From: Burkholderia cenocepacia
GTDB lineage: Bacteria > Pseudomonadota > Gammaproteobacteria > Burkholderiales > Burkholderiaceae
Direction: 5' to 3'
DNA length: 64,000 bases
Assembly: GCF_014211915.1 (NCBI RefSeq)
Contig: NZ_CP060040.1
Location: 2,542,001-2,606,000, forward strand
Positions 48,003 to 56,958 of this stretch are shown here, piece after piece. The notes under the pieces were generated by a model. The model made no database searches and had not been told where the DNA came from. It saw only the letters and a list, made by a program, of their open reading frames with translations. The translations under genes were made by a program, and so were the position numbers. Every line of letters starts with the position of its first letter. Within the stretch, counting starts at the first letter, position 1.

Positions 48003-48899
48003 TCACCGCCCGGGCGTCGCCCGCTCGACGATCATGTCGCACAGCGCCCGCGCGGCGGGCGACAGTTGCGCGTTCCGCCGCATGACGAGCACGAGCGTGC
48101 GCGACACCGACGGCTCGACGAGCTCGATCGTGCGGATCATCGGATACGCATTCTTCTGGATCGCGAGCTTCGGCACGACGGCCGCGCCCAGCCCTTCCGC
48201 GACGAGCCCGAGCGCGGTCGAACTGCGCTGCACCTCGTAGAACGAATGCAGCGATACGCCGCTCGTCTTCAACGCGCCATCGAGCAGCCCGCGATTGCCG
48301 CTCACTTCGCCGGCGAAGATCAGCGGATGCGGCTGCAGCGCCGCCCAGCGGATGCGCCGCCGCTTCGCGAGCGGGTGATCGTCGCGGCACACGAGTACGT
48401 AAGGGTCGTGCGTGAGCGGCACGCTGACCAGTTCCGGGTGCTGGTCGCCAGCGATGCTGATGCCGAATTCCGCCTCGCGGCGCAGCACGGCCTGCAACAC
48501 CGACGCCGACGCGTGATCGAGAATCTTCACGCGATCATGCGGCCGGTGCGTGGAGAACGCGCGCAGGATGCGCGGCAGGTACTGCACGCCGACCGTCGGC
48601 ACGCACGCGATCGTGACGTCGCCGCGCTGGCTCAGGCCCGTCTCGCGGATTTCGGTCAGCGCATCGGACAGTTCGTTCAGCAGCCGGCGCGCCTGCGGCA
48701 GGAAACGCCGGCCGATCTCGGTCAGCGTGGTACGGCGCGTCGTGCGCTCGACCAGCGCGACGCCGAGATACGCTTCGAGCTTGCGCAGCCGCTGCGTGAT
48801 CGCCGTCTGCGTGACGTGCAGCGTATCGGCTGCCTGCCTGAAGCTGCCGCCGTCGGCGATCGCGACGAAAGCCTGGACACCGAGCGTATCGATCTTCAT
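48003..48899 (-). CDS. LysR-family transcriptional regulator
   Basis: 298 residues with HTH (LGVQAFVAIADGGSFRQAAD, TLHVTQTAITQRLRKLEAYL) and effector domain (GDVTIACVPTVGVQYLPRIL). Divergent from the Tam-like methyltransferase at 49037; that gene is a candidate target, though effector and regulon are unknown. Confidence 0.85.
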   Translation of the reverse strand: MKIDTLGVQAFVAIADGGSFRQAADTLHVTQTAITQRLRKLEAYLGVALVERTTRRTTLTEIGRRFLPQARRLLNELSDALTEIRETGLSQRGDVTIACVPTVGVQYLPRILRAFSTHRPHDRVKILDHASASVLQAVLRREAEFGISIAGDQHPELVSVPLTHDPYVLVCRDDHPLAKRRRIRWAALQPHPLIFAGEVSGNRGLLDGALKTSGVSLHSFYEVQRSSTALGLVAEGLGAAVVPKLAIQKNAYPMIRTIELVEPSVSRTLVLVMRRNAQLSPAARALCDMIVERATPGR

Positions 48900-49036
48900 C
48901 AGAATTTTGAATCAATCACGATATTAAATTCATTTTACTGAAGGTCGGCGGCAGTCGCAGAATGCGCTGAATCGACGGCCCGTTGCATCCCGTGCGCGGA
49001 TGCGTCGCCGCTCCCCTGCCGACAAGGAGACTTATC

Positions 49037-49822
49037 GTGACGACCCCGCTCGATCAATACGCGACCCAGTACGTGCAGTTCGAGGACGAACGCACGCGCC
49101 CGGTGCGCGATCTGCTGGCCGCCGTGCCGAACACGCCGATCCATACCGCGATCGATATCGGCTGCGGGCCGGGCAATTCGACGGAAGCGCTGATCGCCCG
49201 CGCACCGGACGCGACGATCCACGGGATCGATGCGTCGGCGGACATGATCGAGGCCGCGCGCAAGCGCCTGCCGGCGCTGCGTTTCGACCTTGCCGATGTC
49301 ACCACCTGGGACGATCCGGGCGGCTATGACCTGATCCTGTCGAATGCGGTGCTGCAGTGGGTGCCTGCGCACGACACGCTGTTCCCGAGGCTCGTCGGCC
49401 GGCTCGCGCGAGGCGGCCATCTCGCGGTGCAGATGCCCGACAATCTCGACGAACCCGCGCACCGGCTGATGCGCGAAGTCGCCGCAGGCGGGCCGTGGGC
49501 CGACAAGCTGAAAGGCGCGGCGCGTACCGAGCGATTCGATGCGCGCTATTACCATGCGCTGCTGGTGCCGCTGTGTTCGCGCGTGGACGTGTGGCGCACG
49601 ACCTACTACCACCCGCTGCGCGGCGGTGCGGAGGCGGTCGTCGAATGGTTCAAGGGCAGCGCGCTGCGGCCGTTTCTCGCGGCGCTCGACGCGTCCGAAC
49701 AGCGCGCGTTTCTCGCGCGCTATCGCGACGCGCTGGCCGGCCCGAACGGTTATCCGGTGCAGGACGACGGTACGGTGCTGTTGCCGTTTCCCCGCCTGTT
49801 CATCGTGGCGACGCGCAAGTAA
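49037..49822 (+). CDS. tam: Trans-aconitate 2-methyltransferase
   Basis: 261 residues, class I methyltransferase with SAM motif AIDIGCGPGNSTEALIARAP and the family-specific stretches DLILSNAVLQWVPAHD, LAVQMPDNLDEPAHRLMREV and VEWFKGSALRPFLAALD. It would methylate trans-aconitate, a spontaneous by-product that inhibits the TCA cycle. Start GTG 49037 with AAGGAGA upstream, beginning MTTPLDQYATQYVQFED. Confidence 0.87.
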   Translation: MTTPLDQYATQYVQFEDERTRPVRDLLAAVPNTPIHTAIDIGCGPGNSTEALIARAPDATIHGIDASADMIEAARKRLPALRFDLADVTTWDDPGGYDLILSNAVLQWVPAHDTLFPRLVGRLARGGHLAVQMPDNLDEPAHRLMREVAAGGPWADKLKGAARTERFDARYYHALLVPLCSRVDVWRTTYYHPLRGGAEAVVEWFKGSALRPFLAALDASEQRAFLARYRDALAGPNGYPVQDDGTVLLPFPRLFIVATRK

Positions 49823-49863
49823 CGCGCCAATCACACTGCATTGACGTGACGATCAGCCGTGCA

Positions 49864-50454
49864 TCAGCGCACCGGCTGCACCGATGCCGGGTCGACCGTG
49901 CGGCTTCGCGCGGTCTGCCCGTTGCGCAGGTCCTTGTACCAGAACAGCGCGACTTCTCCCGCGTTCTTGCCGTCGGCGTAGAGAAAGCGGTCGTGGCCGC
50001 CGAGCACGAAGCCCGCACGCGCATACGTCGAGCAGGCCGCGACGTTGTTCGCCTGCGTTTCGAGCCGCATGAAGCCGAACCCGTGGCTGCGCGCCCACGC
50101 TTCCGCGGCTGCCAGCAGGAATTTCCCGATACCCTGGCGCCGGCAGTGGCGGTCGACGGCCAGTTCCGCGATCTCGGCCATGCCGTTCCAGCTTTCCTCG
50201 ATCGCGACGAATCCCGCGAGCCGTTCGCCGGCCGTCGCCCGAAACAGCGCCGTGCGGCCCGACGCGTCGCGCGCCCAGCCGGCCGGATCGAAGCCGTAGT
50301 CCTTGCGCCGCGCCGGCAGCGCGCGAAGATCGAGCAAGTCCTGATACGGCACATTCAATTCCCACGCGATGTCGAACGAGAAATCGCATCCGTCCAGTTC
50401 GTCGGCGGCAAGCGCGAGCGCCGGTTCGATGCTGATGTGTTCGGCTCGGTCCAT
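49864..50454 (-). CDS. GNAT-family N-acetyltransferase
   Basis: 196 residues with acetyl-CoA binding motif VDRHCRRQGIGKFLLAAAEA and the following FMRLETQANNVAACSTYARA, GFVLGGHDRFLY. The overall form resembles streptothricin acetyltransferases and relatives, but the acceptor is unknown. Convergent with tam. Confidence 0.78.
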   Translation of the reverse strand: MDRAEHISIEPALALAADELDGCDFSFDIAWELNVPYQDLLDLRALPARRKDYGFDPAGWARDASGRTALFRATAGERLAGFVAIEESWNGMAEIAELAVDRHCRRQGIGKFLLAAAEAWARSHGFGFMRLETQANNVAACSTYARAGFVLGGHDRFLYADGKNAGEVALFWYKDLRNGQTARSRTVDPASVQPVR

Positions 50455-50597
50455 AGGTCGGTGTCCTGTCTTCGGCGCGATGGCGCGATGATGTGATGGT
50501 ATCCGTGATGCGCTCGTCGGTCCGATGAATGCGCACCGCAGCGCGTCCTTGTCGTTGCTTCGTTCGCTGCGCCGGGACGCCGACGCAGCGGCTCAGG

Positions 50598-51482
50598 TCA
50601 GCGCGGGATGGCCGGCGGTGCGCCGTCGTCATACGATCCGGCGGCGGGGAGCACGGCGGTGGCCGAACCCCACGCGGCGAGTTCGCGCTTCGTGCGCACG
50701 CCGAGCTTCGCGAATGCACGCTTCACGTACGACTCGGCCGACGCGACGCGCACGCCGAGAATCCCGGCGGTTTCCGGCACGGTCTTGCCGGAGAGCAGGT
50801 GCTTGCAGGTTTCGTATTCGCGCTTCGACAGCTTCACGCCGTCGGCCGCGAGCCGCGCATCGAACTGCGCGAGCGGATGGACGTCGGGCGTCGCGTGCGC
50901 GATGCGCCGCGCGGCGGTGGTCGACGCATGGAGTTCGAGCAGCGGAAACAGCATGTCGCTGATGCTGCGGAAGCGGTTCATCTCGGCGAGCGTGAACGGC
51001 GGCCGGTCACGGCCACGCTCCAGGGCGATCGAATGCTGCGAATAGCGCGTGCCCCGTGCGAGCACGCATTCGTGGCCGATATGCACGTCGTCGAACAGCC
51101 GCTGGCGGAATTCGCCGGGCGGGATCGCCGCGATGTCGCGCACGACCAGCATCGTGCCGGTCTTGCCGCGCAGACCCGCGAACAGCGGGTCGCTGTCGAG
51201 AAAGCGCTCGTAGTAGAGCGTCATCACGTCGGAGATGTCGGTGGACGCGGTGCCGATGCCGCTGCTGCCGATCCATTCGCAACGGTAGCCGGTGGGCATC
51301 GTCGCGTCGACGCGCGAGCGCTCGACGTGCGCGACGTCGAGCGGCACGACCTCGTTCAGCAGTTGCGTGAGGCGCGGCACGAAATGCGGCGTGCCGACCG
51401 TCTCGATCAGCTCGCCCAATGCCTTGAACGACACGTTGAAGCGATCGTTGTCGCGGTGGATGGCGTTCACGTTGAGCAGCAT
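50598..51482 (-). CDS. LuxR-type HTH transcriptional regulator
   Basis: 294 residues. The C-terminal LuxR helix-turn-helix is clear: VKLSKREYETCKHLLSGKTV, PETAGILGVRVASAESYVKR, AFAKLGVRTKRELAAWG. The N-terminal domain does not show the invariant residues of acyl-homoserine-lactone binding, so it is not called a quorum-sensing receptor. ATG 51482 (MLLNVNAIHRDND) is preferred over ATG 51509 because of GGGAA just upstream. Confidence 0.75.
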   Translation of the reverse strand: MLLNVNAIHRDNDRFNVSFKALGELIETVGTPHFVPRLTQLLNEVVPLDVAHVERSRVDATMPTGYRCEWIGSSGIGTASTDISDVMTLYYERFLDSDPLFAGLRGKTGTMLVVRDIAAIPPGEFRQRLFDDVHIGHECVLARGTRYSQHSIALERGRDRPPFTLAEMNRFRSISDMLFPLLELHASTTAARRIAHATPDVHPLAQFDARLAADGVKLSKREYETCKHLLSGKTVPETAGILGVRVASAESYVKRAFAKLGVRTKRELAAWGSATAVLPAAGSYDDGAPPAIPR

Positions 51483-51940
51483 GCGATTCCCAAGGCCTGT
51501 TCCGCCCATGACGCGCGTTTCGTTGATACGAAAAAAGCAGTGTTCAGCCCGCGATCGGGAGGGAATACAGGCAGGCGTCCTGCCGATCCGTTCGCCCGTA
51601 AAACGTTGCGTGTCGTCCCGAAGAGGGCATACCGGTGCAGTGTAAACGAGTCACTGCGTCCCCGTCCTTTTCAATCGAGCGACAGGCGATTCCGACGACC
51701 AACCTGATCAGGCGCATCGTGCCGCAGGGCACGCGCCTGGGCGAATCGAAGGCGCTCGGCTTCGGGGGGACGAAAGCGATCGGCGCGCGGCCGAAGGCAG
51801 GCGCGGCAACTGAATCGACGGTTGTCGGGAAGGCAAGGGCGGGTCAGGCGCGTTTCCGGAGTCGGCCGCATCGGCGGTGTGGCGCGCCGGCCGGGACAGC
51901 GGTCAAGCAGGGCGACGCAGGTGCGCCGCCCTTACAGCGC
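51483..51940. other. Gene-free spacer between LuxR regulator and MFS gene
   Basis: About 460 bases between the start of the leftward LuxR gene and the end of the leftward MFS gene. I see no gene, tRNA or clear repeat; it presumably holds the LuxR-gene promoter. Confidence 0.4.
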
Positions 51941-53332
51941 TTACGCGTCGATGCGCTCGACCTTGCCGACGAGCAGCCCATACGACAGGCTGCCCGCGAG
52001 CGCCATTGCGCCGATGTAGGTGATCGCGCGCGAGAAGTCCGCGCCGTCGACCAGCAGCCCGATCACGATCGGCGTCGCGATCGCGGACAGGTTGCCGACC
52101 AGGTTGAACACGCCGCCCGTGAGGCCGAGCAGTCGCGCGGGTGCGAGCCCCGACACGAGCGACCACGTGATCGATGCGAAGCCGTTGCCGAAGAACGCGA
52201 TCGTCATGAACGCGATCACCCAGCCGGTGGAGCTCACGTAGTTCGCGCCGATGATGCAGGTCGAGATCAGCAGCCCCGAGATGATCGGCAGCTTGCGCGC
52301 GAAGCCCTGCGATGCGCCGCGCCGCATCAGCCAGTCCGACAGCACACCCGAGCACAGCACGCCGACGAATGCGGCGAGGAACGGCAGCGACGCGAGGAAG
52401 CCCGACTTGATGAAGTCCATCCCGCGATACTTGACGAGGTAGGTCGGGAACCACGTGAGGAAGAACCACAGCGTCGAGTTCAGCGCGAACTGGCCGAGGT
52501 AGATGCCCCACAGCTTGCGCCGGCCGAGCACGACGCCGAGGTCGCGCCACGTCGACGGCGTGCGGTCGCTGCGCGCCGCGATGCGGTCCTCGAGATCGAC
52601 GAGCCCGCCGCCGTCGCGGATCAGCGCGATTTCGGCCGCATTGACGCCGCGCAACGCGCGCGGCTCGCGATACACCGCATACCAGATCGCGGCCCATGCG
52701 ATGCCGGCGAGGCCGGTCGCGACGAACACCATGTGCCAGCCGAGATGCACCTGCAGCCACGCGAGCACCGGCGTGAGGAACGCGAGGCCGACGAACTGCC
52801 CCGACGTGTAGCCGCCGATCGCGCTCGCCCGCTCGCGGGTCGGGAACCACGTCGTCACCACGCGGTTGTTGATCGGATAGGCCGGCGCTTCGAGCGCGCC
52901 GACCGCGAGGCGCAGCACGATCAGTCCGACGAACGAGCCGGCGAAGCCGAGTAGCAGCGTCGCGGCCGACCACAGTGCGAGCGCACCCGCATACAGCACG
53001 CGCGGCGACACCTTGTCGACGAGCCAGCCGCCGGGAATCTGCATCAGCGCATAGGTCCAGCCGAACGCGGAGAAAACGAGGCCCGCGTGGACCGGATCGA
53101 TGTTCAGTTCCTTGAACAGTTCGGGCGCCGCGATCGACAGGTTGCTGCGGTCGAGATAGTTGATCACGACCGTGACGAACAGCAGCGCGAGGATCAGCAG
53201 CCGCTTGCGGCTCGGCGGCGTGGCCGGGGGTGCGGCGGCGGCCGAGCGGGTAGCTGATTCGGATGAAGTACCGGTGTGCGCGGATGGCCGCTGCGGCGGG
53301 TTGGCATGGGTGCGTGACGCGGATGGGCCCAC
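51941..53332 (-). CDS. MFS transporter, anion:cation symporter (ACS) type
   Basis: 463 residues, 12 transmembrane segments with a central cytoplasmic loop (about 235-275). Family marks include INYLDRSNLSIAAPELFKEL, FSAFGWTYALMQIPGGWLVD and ERASAIGGYTSGQFVGLAFL. This branch (glucarate, galactonate, phthalate-type) imports organic acids by proton symport. The substrate is not fixed by the neighbours, none of which are catabolic genes. A stretch of about 30 polar N-terminal residues may not all be translated. Confidence 0.82.
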   Translation of the reverse strand: MGPSASRTHANPPQRPSAHTGTSSESATRSAAAAPPATPPSRKRLLILALLFVTVVINYLDRSNLSIAAPELFKELNIDPVHAGLVFSAFGWTYALMQIPGGWLVDKVSPRVLYAGALALWSAATLLLGFAGSFVGLIVLRLAVGALEAPAYPINNRVVTTWFPTRERASAIGGYTSGQFVGLAFLTPVLAWLQVHLGWHMVFVATGLAGIAWAAIWYAVYREPRALRGVNAAEIALIRDGGGLVDLEDRIAARSDRTPSTWRDLGVVLGRRKLWGIYLGQFALNSTLWFFLTWFPTYLVKYRGMDFIKSGFLASLPFLAAFVGVLCSGVLSDWLMRRGASQGFARKLPIISGLLISTCIIGANYVSSTGWVIAFMTIAFFGNGFASITWSLVSGLAPARLLGLTGGVFNLVGNLSAIATPIVIGLLVDGADFSRAITYIGAMALAGSLSYGLLVGKVERIDA

Positions 53333-53451
53333 GGTCGTCTCCTGTGTTCTATGCCCCGGCCGGCGCTCGCGAACGAGGCGGCCGAATCGAATGGCGTTGG
53401 GGCGAACGTTAGAGCCGTGGCGCGGCGTGCGTCAACATTTGGGCAGGTATC

Positions 53452-53463
53452 CCCATTAATGGG
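53452..53463. promoter_or_regulatory. Palindrome CCCATTAATGGG upstream of the MFS gene
   Basis: A perfect 12-base palindrome in an AT-richer patch 120 bases upstream of the MFS start, with further AT-rich sequence (TTCAATATATGGGAATGGG) beside it. A plausible regulator site; the protein is unknown. Confidence 0.4.
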
Positions 53464-53520
53464 ACGTTTGCCGTTCAATATATGGGAATGGGCGCCGCGA
53501 CGCGCGGGTCGGCGTCGTCG

Positions 53521-53922
53521 TCACGAAGGAGAGCAAGCAGGCGACCGGTCAGCCCGCGTGCTGTCGTCGCGATAGCCGCTCTTGCCGACGAAGATTTCCT
53601 TCAACGCGGCGCGCAGCGTGACCGGATCGTACTGACCGGGCGCGAGATGGATCACGTAGCGCGTCTGGCCGTCGAGCCGCGCGGCGATGCCCGGCTCGAT
53701 CTCGACGTCGATCGTGTCGTCGGTCAGACGCACCGACAGATCCTTGACGCGCACGTTGAGCTGGTCGCGCACCATCACTTCGATCAGCGCATCGTCCGGA
53801 AAGCGCGACAGCGCGAAGCAATAGTCCTGCTCCGCATCGTGACAGTAGATATTGGCGAAGCTTTCGTCGTCGTCGAGGTCGGACGTGGCCGCGCCGACGG
53901 TAGCGTGAAGTTCCATGAGCAT
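53521..53922 (-). CDS. Hypothetical protein downstream of the HxlR regulator
   Basis: 133 residues, acidic and soluble (MLMELHATVGAATSDLDDDE, SFANIYCHDAEQDYCFALSR, VEIEPGIAARLDGQTRYVIH). AGGA precedes the ATG at 53922. It follows the HxlR gene by 17 bases and is probably in the same message. No family recognised. Confidence 0.62.
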   Translation of the reverse strand: MLMELHATVGAATSDLDDDESFANIYCHDAEQDYCFALSRFPDDALIEVMVRDQLNVRVKDLSVRLTDDTIDVEIEPGIAARLDGQTRYVIHLAPGQYDPVTLRAALKEIFVGKSGYRDDSTRADRSPACSPS

Positions 53923-53939
53923 CGATTCCTGCTGAACGG

Positions 53940-54320
53940 TTATTTGTGGGCGTGCATCGTCGTTTCGATCGCGGCCGCGGTGTCGGGCATTGCGTCGGCG
54001 TGCGCGTCGCGCGCCTTCAGCCACAGCCCGAAATCGCGCATCACGTCGACCACCGGCCGCAGACGCTCGCCGTCCGCGGTGAGATCGTACTCGACGCGCA
54101 CCGGCACTTCCGGATAGACGGTGCGCCGCACGAGCCCCGCGTCTTCCAGCGCGCGCAGGTCGAGCGTCAGCATGCGCTGCGAGATGCCCGGCATGTCGCG
54201 CCGCAGGTCGCTGAAGCGGCGCGGCCCGTCGAGCAGATACGACACCAGCAGCAGCCGCCAGCGGCCGCCGAGCAGGCGCATCGCTTCTTCAACGGAACAT
54301 CCTGTTGCACTCGTTTTCAT
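53940..54320 (-). CDS. HxlR-family transcriptional regulator
   Basis: 126 residues, single winged-helix domain with an early Cys (ATGCSVEEAMRLLGGRWRLL) and the family core RFSDLRRDMPGISQRMLTLD, LRALEDAGLVRRTVYPEVPV, RVEYDLTADGERL. Many relatives sense electrophiles or oxidants through that Cys. Divergent from the GST gene across 136 bases, which is the likely target. Confidence 0.85.
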   Translation of the reverse strand: MKTSATGCSVEEAMRLLGGRWRLLLVSYLLDGPRRFSDLRRDMPGISQRMLTLDLRALEDAGLVRRTVYPEVPVRVEYDLTADGERLRPVVDVMRDFGLWLKARDAHADAMPDTAAAIETTMHAHK

Positions 54321-54456
54321 CGCGCTGAATCCTGGTCGGTAAATTTTTTGTGACTACGGCACAAACGACTGCCGTCTTCTCAGCCGTGTGCCGATGCGAG
54401 ATATTAGCGCCCGCGTCGCGGCGAATCGATACATGGACAACCCACGAAGGAAACAT

Positions 54457-55086
54457 ATGAAGCTCTATCACGCTCCCGGCAGTTGTTCGCAGGCGATCTG
54501 CATCGTGCTGCGCGAAGCCGATATCGACGCCGAGATCGTCAAGGTCGACGCGCGCAAGCATGTCGTCGACGGCGGCCGCGATTACTACGACGTGAACGAA
54601 CTCGGCTACGTGCCGCTGCTCGAACTCGACGACGGCACGGTGCTGCGCGAAGGGCCGGTGATCGCGCAGTATCTCGCGGACGAGCGCCCGGAGGCCGCGC
54701 TCGCGCCCGCTTACGGCACGCTCGCGCGCTACCGGCTGATGGAATGGCTGAACTTTCTCGGCACCGAGATCCACAAGGGCTTCATCCCGCTGCTGTATGC
54801 GGTGCAGGCGGGGAAGTACGTCGAACCCGTGCGGCAGAAGCTCGACGGCCGCTTCACGTGGATCGACCGCCAGCTCGACGGCAGGACGTTCCTGACCGGC
54901 GACACGTTCACCGTCGCCGATGCGTACCTGTTCGCGCTGACCGGCTGGGGCAAGGCCGACTGGATGCGCTCGGTATACAACGCGGATATCGACCTGAGCC
55001 GGCATGCGCATCTGCGTGCGTGGTACGAGCGGGTACGGGAGCGGCCGGCCGTGCAGGCGGCGCTGGCGGCGGACAACCTGTCGTGA
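54457..55086 (+). CDS. Glutathione S-transferase
   Basis: 209 residues with the beta-class layout: thioredoxin-like N-domain (MKLYHAPGSCSQAICIVLRE, then GYVPLLELDDGTVLREGPVI, with Cys10-type active site region) and helical C-domain (RTFLTGDTFTVADAYLFALT). It conjugates glutathione to electrophiles. ATG 54457 with GAAGGAA upstream. Pairing with a Cys-type HxlR regulator suggests electrophile or oxidant induction. Confidence 0.87.
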   Translation: MKLYHAPGSCSQAICIVLREADIDAEIVKVDARKHVVDGGRDYYDVNELGYVPLLELDDGTVLREGPVIAQYLADERPEAALAPAYGTLARYRLMEWLNFLGTEIHKGFIPLLYAVQAGKYVEPVRQKLDGRFTWIDRQLDGRTFLTGDTFTVADAYLFALTGWGKADWMRSVYNADIDLSRHAHLRAWYERVRERPAVQAALAADNLS

Positions 55087-55163
55087 TGACGCGCGGCCGC
55101 CGCAGCGGGGAGGGCGCATCATTTCGTCGTAGCGGCGCCGCGCCATGCCGCAACAGTGCGCGC

Positions 55164-55169
55164 TATAAT
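55164..55169 (+). promoter_or_regulatory. Consensus -10 box TATAAT for the cus operon
   Basis: A perfect TATAAT lies only 7 bases before the ATG of the first gene at 55177, preceded by TG-type extended sequence and no clear -35. With normal spacing transcription would begin at or beside the start codon, implying a leaderless or nearly leaderless message. Confidence 0.5.
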
Positions 55170-55176
55170 CGCCGCC

Positions 55177-55563
55177 ATGAAACTGCTTCGGACCTTCATC
55201 CTGCTGCTGCTGTGCGCGGTGCTGCCCATCACGGGGCTGGCAGCCAGCGGCCTGACCGGTGAATGTCCGATGCAGCACACGATGTCGATGGACGCGGACA
55301 CGGGCATGAACATGGCCATGTCCGCCGAGATGGGCGATTGCGATTCGATGCAGCCGCCATCCGCCGATCACGCGAAGGCCAAAGCCAAGGGCATGGCCTG
55401 CAAGGTGACGGCCCAATGCCAGTTCGGCAGTCTCTACCACCCGGCCGTCCGCGCCGACGTCAACCGTCCCGCTGCATTCGCCAGCACGATCGTCTTCCAC
55501 TACACGCAGTCCGTCCCGGCTCGCGACCCGAACGGGTTGTGGCGCCCGCCACGCATCAGCTGA
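55177..55563 (+). CDS. Met/His-rich exported protein heading the cus operon
   Basis: 128 residues: signal peptide (MKLLRTFILLLLCAVLPITG), then a mature part rich in Met, His, Cys and Asp (GECPMQHTMSMDADTGMNMA, MACKVTAQCQFGSLYHP). Such proteins (DUF2946/CopL-like) precede copper efflux operons in proteobacteria and may bind Cu in the periplasm. It lies 91 bases upstream of cusC in the same direction. Confidence 0.68.
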   Translation: MKLLRTFILLLLCAVLPITGLAASGLTGECPMQHTMSMDADTGMNMAMSAEMGDCDSMQPPSADHAKAKAKGMACKVTAQCQFGSLYHPAVRADVNRPAAFASTIVFHYTQSVPARDPNGLWRPPRIS

Positions 55564-55602
55564 TCCCGATTTGACCCGTTCGCCGCGCACGCGGTGAGGT
55601 TC

Positions 55603-55638
55603 GTCCTGCGCGCAGGACGTGGAATCCCTTTGGATTCC
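55603..55638. repeat. Two adjacent inverted repeats upstream of cusC
   Basis: GTCCTGCGCGCAGGAC (55603-55618) is a perfect 16-base palindrome. It is followed at once by GGAATCC-cttt-GGATTCC (55621-55638). Both fall in the gap before cusC and could form mRNA stem-loops or operator sites. Confidence 0.5.
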
Positions 55639-55654
55639 GATTTGGGGTTACACC

Positions 55655-56947
55655 ATGTCATTCGTTTTCCGCACGCTGCGCATGCCGCGTGCAGGTCGGC
55701 GCGCGCCCGTACCGTGGGCCGCGCTGCTGGTGGCGGGCGCCGTTCACGCGCAGCCGTCGCCGCTGACGCTCGACGCCGCGCTGCAGTCCGCCACCGATCG
55801 TTCCGCGTCGATGCAGGCCGCGCAGGCGTCCGTGCTCGCGCGTTCCGAAGCGGCCGTCAAGGCCGGCCAGTTGCCGGACCCGATGCTCAAGGCCGGCATC
55901 GACAACCTGCCGGTCAACGGCGGGCAGCGCTTCACCGTCGGCCAGGACTTCATGACGATGCGCCGCATCGGCATCGAGCAGGAATGGGTGTCCGGCGACA
56001 AGCGGCGGCTGCGTACCGCGCTGGCCGACGAACAGGTCGGCCGCGAGCGCGCCGGCTATCTCGTGCAGCTCGCGGCCGTGCGCCGGCAGACCGCGACGGC
56101 GTGGCTCGATGCCGTCTATGCGAAGCAGGCGCTCGCGCTTCAGCAGGCGCTGCTCGGTCACATGAACCATGAACTCGACGCGACGCAGGCGTCGTATCGC
56201 GGCGCGAAGGCGAGCGCGGGCGACGTCGTGCAGGCCCGCGCGATGCTCGCGCAGACGCAGGACCAGGTGCTCAAGGCACAGCAGGCGTATCGCACCGCGC
56301 TCATCGCGCTGGCCCGCTGGACGGCGGTGCCCGTGACGGACGTGGCCGGTACGCCGCCCGCGCCCGAATCCTTCGTATCGTCGTTGCCGCCGGACGAACT
56401 GCGCCTGTCGCAGCCGGCGCTCGTCGCCGCCGCGGACGATATCGCAGTGGCCGAAGCCGACGCCGCGGTCGCGAACAGCGAGCGCAGCCCCAACTGGACG
56501 TGGGAAATCGCGTACCAGCAGCGCGGCGGCGCGTATTCGAACATGGTGTCGGTCGGCGTCTCGATCCCGCTGCCGCTCAATCGCAAGAATCGACAGAATC
56601 GCGACGTCGCCGAAAAGGCGGCGCTCGCGACGAAGGCGCGCCTGATGTACGAGGACACGCTGCGCCAGGTACAGGCCGACATCCGCACGCAATCGGACAC
56701 GCTGGCGAGCGGCCGCGAACGCATCGCAAACCTCGGCGCCGCGCTATTGCCGGCCGCCGACCAGCGCGTGCAGCTCGCGACGGCGGCGTACCGGGCCGGC
56801 ACGGGGTCGCTTGCCGACACGTTCGTCGCGCGGCGTGCGCAACTCGAAGCGCAATTACAGGTGCTCGACCTCAGGCGCGACGTGTCGCAGACCTGGGCAC
56901 AGCTCGAATATCAGGTCGTGCCGTCGGCGATGGCCACCGCGCAGTGA
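55655..56947 (+). CDS. cusC: Outer-membrane efflux channel of the Cu/Ag system
   Basis: 430 residues of the TolC/OMF family: signal peptide ending VHAQ, then two repeats of long amphipathic helices (about 45-220 and 260-430) with the typical SVGVSIPLPLNRKNRQNRDV and AAYRAGTGSLADTFVARRAQ. It forms the outer-membrane duct for CusBA. ATG 55655 is preferred over the upstream frame. Confidence 0.85.
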   Translation: MSFVFRTLRMPRAGRRAPVPWAALLVAGAVHAQPSPLTLDAALQSATDRSASMQAAQASVLARSEAAVKAGQLPDPMLKAGIDNLPVNGGQRFTVGQDFMTMRRIGIEQEWVSGDKRRLRTALADEQVGRERAGYLVQLAAVRRQTATAWLDAVYAKQALALQQALLGHMNHELDATQASYRGAKASAGDVVQARAMLAQTQDQVLKAQQAYRTALIALARWTAVPVTDVAGTPPAPESFVSSLPPDELRLSQPALVAAADDIAVAEADAAVANSERSPNWTWEIAYQQRGGAYSNMVSVGVSIPLPLNRKNRQNRDVAEKAALATKARLMYEDTLRQVQADIRTQSDTLASGRERIANLGAALLPAADQRVQLATAAYRAGTGSLADTFVARRAQLEAQLQVLDLRRDVSQTWAQLEYQVVPSAMATAQ

Positions 56948-56958
56948 AGGAGATGCTC

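Noticed and set aside
50598..51482. Quorum-sensing LuxR receptor
   Set aside because: Only the DNA-binding domain is LuxR-like; the acyl-homoserine-lactone pocket residues and a luxI neighbour are missing.
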